From NCBI GenBank assembly GCA_947475525.1, contig CANJMI010000011.1:62001-126000 (forward strand): 64,000 nucleotides of DNA, given 5' to 3'. The position numbers and the translations under genes were made by a program. The notes under the pieces are model-generated. The model saw nothing but the letters and a program-made list of their open reading frames with translations. It did no database searches and was not told the origin of the DNA. The stretch's first letter is position 1. Every line of letters begins with the position of its first letter. This stretch comes from Polyangiaceae bacterium. GTDB taxonomy: Bacteria; Myxococcota_A; Polyangia; Polyangiales; Polyangiaceae. Shown in pieces: positions 62,212-64,000 of this stretch.

Positions 62212-62931
62212 ATGTCGAAGCAGTTGATTTGGGCGGTGGCGGGCGTCGCGTTTTCGTGTGCGGGTCAGGCTCCCGTCGAGGAAGCGCCGCACGTGCCCGC
62301 AGCACCCCAAGTGACGGCCGCAGCCACGGCCGCGGCGACCGCCGAACCCGTGCCTGAACCTGTACCCGAGCCCGTCGCCACCGCCGAAGCCGCCCCCGGA
62401 AAAAATGTCGCTCCGCCGCCATCCGGGCGCCCGGCGATCCTCGTAGGTCCGCAGAAAAAGATCCTCAGCACGTTTGGCTCGACCCCCGCGTCCGTCCTGA
62501 AGTTGAAAACTTCGGCCGGCGACTTCACCCTCAAGCTGAATGAATACGCTCTGCGCACAGGTACGAACATCCTGTTCGAGGTCGGTGCGAAGGTACAAAA
62601 GGGCAAAGCGACCCTCCTCGGTGAGATGGTGCACATCACGACGCAGGTCGGCGACAGCAGCCGCCTCAGCGAGGTCGAGGCGTACGCGGCTCCGTTCATC
62701 GTTATCGTGCCCAGCAAGAAAACCGTCAACCTCGCCGTAGGGACGATGCAGCTCGATGATGGCGGACAGGAGACGATGAAAGTCAACGACTGGCGCGTGG
62801 TTGGGCCGACGCGTTTCGACGAAGGTCTTGGCCAAGTGGTCTTCGAGCTCGACCGCATCGGTCCATCGGTGATGCACGCGACCCTTTCCCCGCCGAGCGA
62901 GAAACCGGCCACCGGAACGACGGGTTTGTGA
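62212..62931 (+). CDS. Lipoprotein with Pro/Ala/Glu-rich linker, unknown function
   Basis: The ATG at 62212 gives MSKQLIWAVAGVAFSCAGQ, a very short signal peptide with a non-classical lipobox AFSC. The longer frame from 61888 lies over the pseudokinase gene. A linker of PVPEPVPEPVATAEAAPG type follows, then a 150-residue domain of beta strands (AILVGPQKKILSTFGSTPAS; GTNILFEVGAKVQKGKATL; APFIVIVPSKKTVNLAVGTM). I do not recognise a family. It is divergent from the pseudokinase gene (118-bp gap, with a TTGACA at 62177 but no matching -10) and 57 bp upstream of the FtsZ-like gene, so co-transcription with it is likely. Confidence 0.6.
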   Translation: MSKQLIWAVAGVAFSCAGQAPVEEAPHVPAAPQVTAAATAAATAEPVPEPVPEPVATAEAAPGKNVAPPPSGRPAILVGPQKKILSTFGSTPASVLKLKTSAGDFTLKLNEYALRTGTNILFEVGAKVQKGKATLLGEMVHITTQVGDSSRLSEVEAYAAPFIVIVPSKKTVNLAVGTMQLDDGGQETMKVNDWRVVGPTRFDEGLGQVVFELDRIGPSVMHATLSPPSEKPATGTTGL

Positions 62932-62988
62932 GCATCGCCATTGCACCCCGCCGTTAGTCGTGGGAAACCGCGGCCGGAGAATTGAGCG

Positions 62989-64000
62989 ATGACCGAAGAG
63001 AGCAAGCTGACTGGTGATTCGAGCCGTCCGAACACGTTCGGTCGCTCACTTCAGTTTGGGGTAGTCGGACTCGGCCAGTGCGGCGGAAATTTCGCTGAGG
63101 CGTTCGCGGCGATGGGCTATCCCGCACTCGCGATCAACATCTCGCAGGCCGACCTTCGAGGCCTCCGGACTCTCACTGATTCGCAAAAGCTCGTCATCGG
63201 TGATGACGGATTTTACGGCGCGGGCGGCTCACTGTCGATTGGCGGGGAGGCTCTGCGGGCGTCCCAGGGGCGCATCGAGGAAGCGGCAGTCGCTCACCTC
63301 GATGACGTCGAAATCGTCATTGCCGTCGGCGCGCTCGGCGGCGGGACCGGCGGCAATCTGGCCGAGCTCGTCAATTTGCTTTCTGCCCAGGAATTCCCGG
63401 TGATCGCCATCGGCGTCTTGCCATCGGCGAGCGAAGGCCATCGCACCAAGACGAACGCGCTTTGGGCATTGAATGAGCTCGTCGACAGTGCCGCCGAAGC
63501 GATCCTCCTCGTCGACAACGACAAGCTCTTTTCCGCCCACGGTAGTTCGAGCGCGGTCCGCTTCATGCAGGATTGCAACGTCACGTTCGTCAAGGCGTTC
63601 GACGCTCTCAATCGCCTCGCCGGAAACGATTCGATGCGCCCCATTCGCACGTTCGATCCGAACGATCTCCGTCAGGTGCTGCGGTTTGGCGGCGTTACCG
63701 TTTTCGGCTCGCAGCCCATCGATGGCGATCTGACGCGCGAGGCGCTCCTGTCCGCCTATGTCGACGTGCTCAACAAGAATGGCCTGCTCGCAGGCGGCTT
63801 CGAGAGTCACGACGCGGTGATGATAGCGTCGGTCGTTGTCGCGAACGAAGCGACTTTGTCGGACGTTCCCGCGGCCGTGTTCGACGACTACCTCCGTGAC
63901 GTCAAGCAGCTCACGTTCGGAGCGGCGCACCGTACGGGCCTTTACATCGGTGAAGGCCAGACGATGCTTCACGTGATGGTCGCCGGGCTTCCGTTGCCTT
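62989..64000 (+). CDS. FtsZ/tubulin superfamily GTPase, divergent (3' end outside window)
   Basis: The start ATG has CCGGAG about 9 nt upstream and the frame is open to the window end, so 337 residues are visible and the gene is cut. The N-terminal FGVVGLGQCGGNFAEAF matches the tubulin/FtsZ G1-type motif, and GALGGGTGGN (residues 115-123) is the tubulin signature GGGTG(S/T)G with a changed final residue. ILLVDNDKLFS and NDLRQVLRFGGVTVFGSQPI follow FtsZ-like order. The gene is not in a dcw cluster, and T3/T4 sequences differ from standard FtsZ, so this is a second tubulin-like GTPase and not the cell-division FtsZ. GTP-dependent filament formation is the expected activity. Confidence 0.75.
   Translation, partial: MTEESKLTGDSSRPNTFGRSLQFGVVGLGQCGGNFAEAFAAMGYPALAINISQADLRGLRTLTDSQKLVIGDDGFYGAGGSLSIGGEALRASQGRIEEAAVAHLDDVEIVIAVGALGGGTGGNLAELVNLLSAQEFPVIAIGVLPSASEGHRTKTNALWALNELVDSAAEAILLVDNDKLFSAHGSSSAVRFMQDCNVTFVKAFDALNRLAGNDSMRPIRTFDPNDLRQVLRFGGVTVFGSQPIDGDLTREALLSAYVDVLNKNGLLAGGFESHDAVMIASVVVANEATLSDVPAAVFDDYLRDVKQLTFGAAHRTGLYIGEGQTMLHVMVAGLPLP

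Overview
The window is GC-rich, densely coded DNA that reads as a chromosomal segment of a myxobacterium-like organism (Myxococcota, probably Polyangia). The evidence is the gene content: two serine/threonine kinases plus two degenerate kinase homologues, many lipoproteins with Ser/Gly/Ala linkers, an RCC1-repeat lipoprotein, a cysteine-rich lipoprotein with the CC...WD..CV repeats common in this phylum, a matrixin protease with a MYXO-CTERM-like tail, and SCP2/CoA-racemase lipid genes. There is no phage, transposase, integrase, CRISPR, rRNA or tRNA that I could support. It looks like resident chromosome, not a mobile island.

Layout. 1-4.1 kb: end of a uracil phosphoribosyltransferase, an APP1-like HAD protein and a large zinc-ribbon kinase/ATPase. 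4.3-6 kb: SCP2 protein and alpha-methylacyl-CoA racemase. 6-13 kb: a PQQ-like propeller protein, a GT-C-like membrane protein, an RCC1 lipoprotein with a repeat-only relative, and a TPR protein. 13-24.5 kb: a PaaZ/BoxD-type aldehyde dehydrogenase, an operon ending in a DEAD-box helicase and a SUMF1-type lipoprotein, an outer-membrane barrel, and TamB. 24.6-34.4 kb: a zinc-ribbon pseudokinase, a VanW protein, and a five-gene operon (ABC ATPase, permease, GldG-like, DUF4340, SH3) in which every junction overlaps by 4 bp. 34.5-46.6 kb: small lipoproteins, a haem-motif lipoprotein, thymidine phosphorylase, Lon coupled to a membrane gluzincin/TPR protein, cobalamin adenosyltransferase, ComM and a DUF1460-like protein. 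46.7-54.8 kb: an HTH-like protein, a nucleoside-type ABC transporter (ATPase plus two permeases), MazG and a deoxyhypusine-synthase-like enzyme. 54.8-59.5 kb: UppP, an aldo/keto reductase, the matrixin and the Cys-rich lipoprotein. 59.7-64 kb: a kinase and tail-anchored pseudokinase, divergent from a lipoprotein and an FtsZ/tubulin-like GTPase cut by the window end.

Common themes are cell-envelope biology (TamB, UppP, VanW, Gld-like transporter, numerous lipoproteins), Ser/Thr phosphorylation signalling and nucleotide or nucleoside handling (upp, deoA, mazG, nucleoside ABC). The least explained groupings are the kinase-pseudokinase pair facing an FtsZ-like gene at the right end, the Gld-like operon, and the Lon-coupled membrane protease. 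Several lipoprotein genes carry in-frame short tandem repeats (9, 15, 18 and 39 bp) in their linkers. Start codons were moved inward from the longest reading frame wherever a lipobox, an RBS, operon overlap or family length argued for it.
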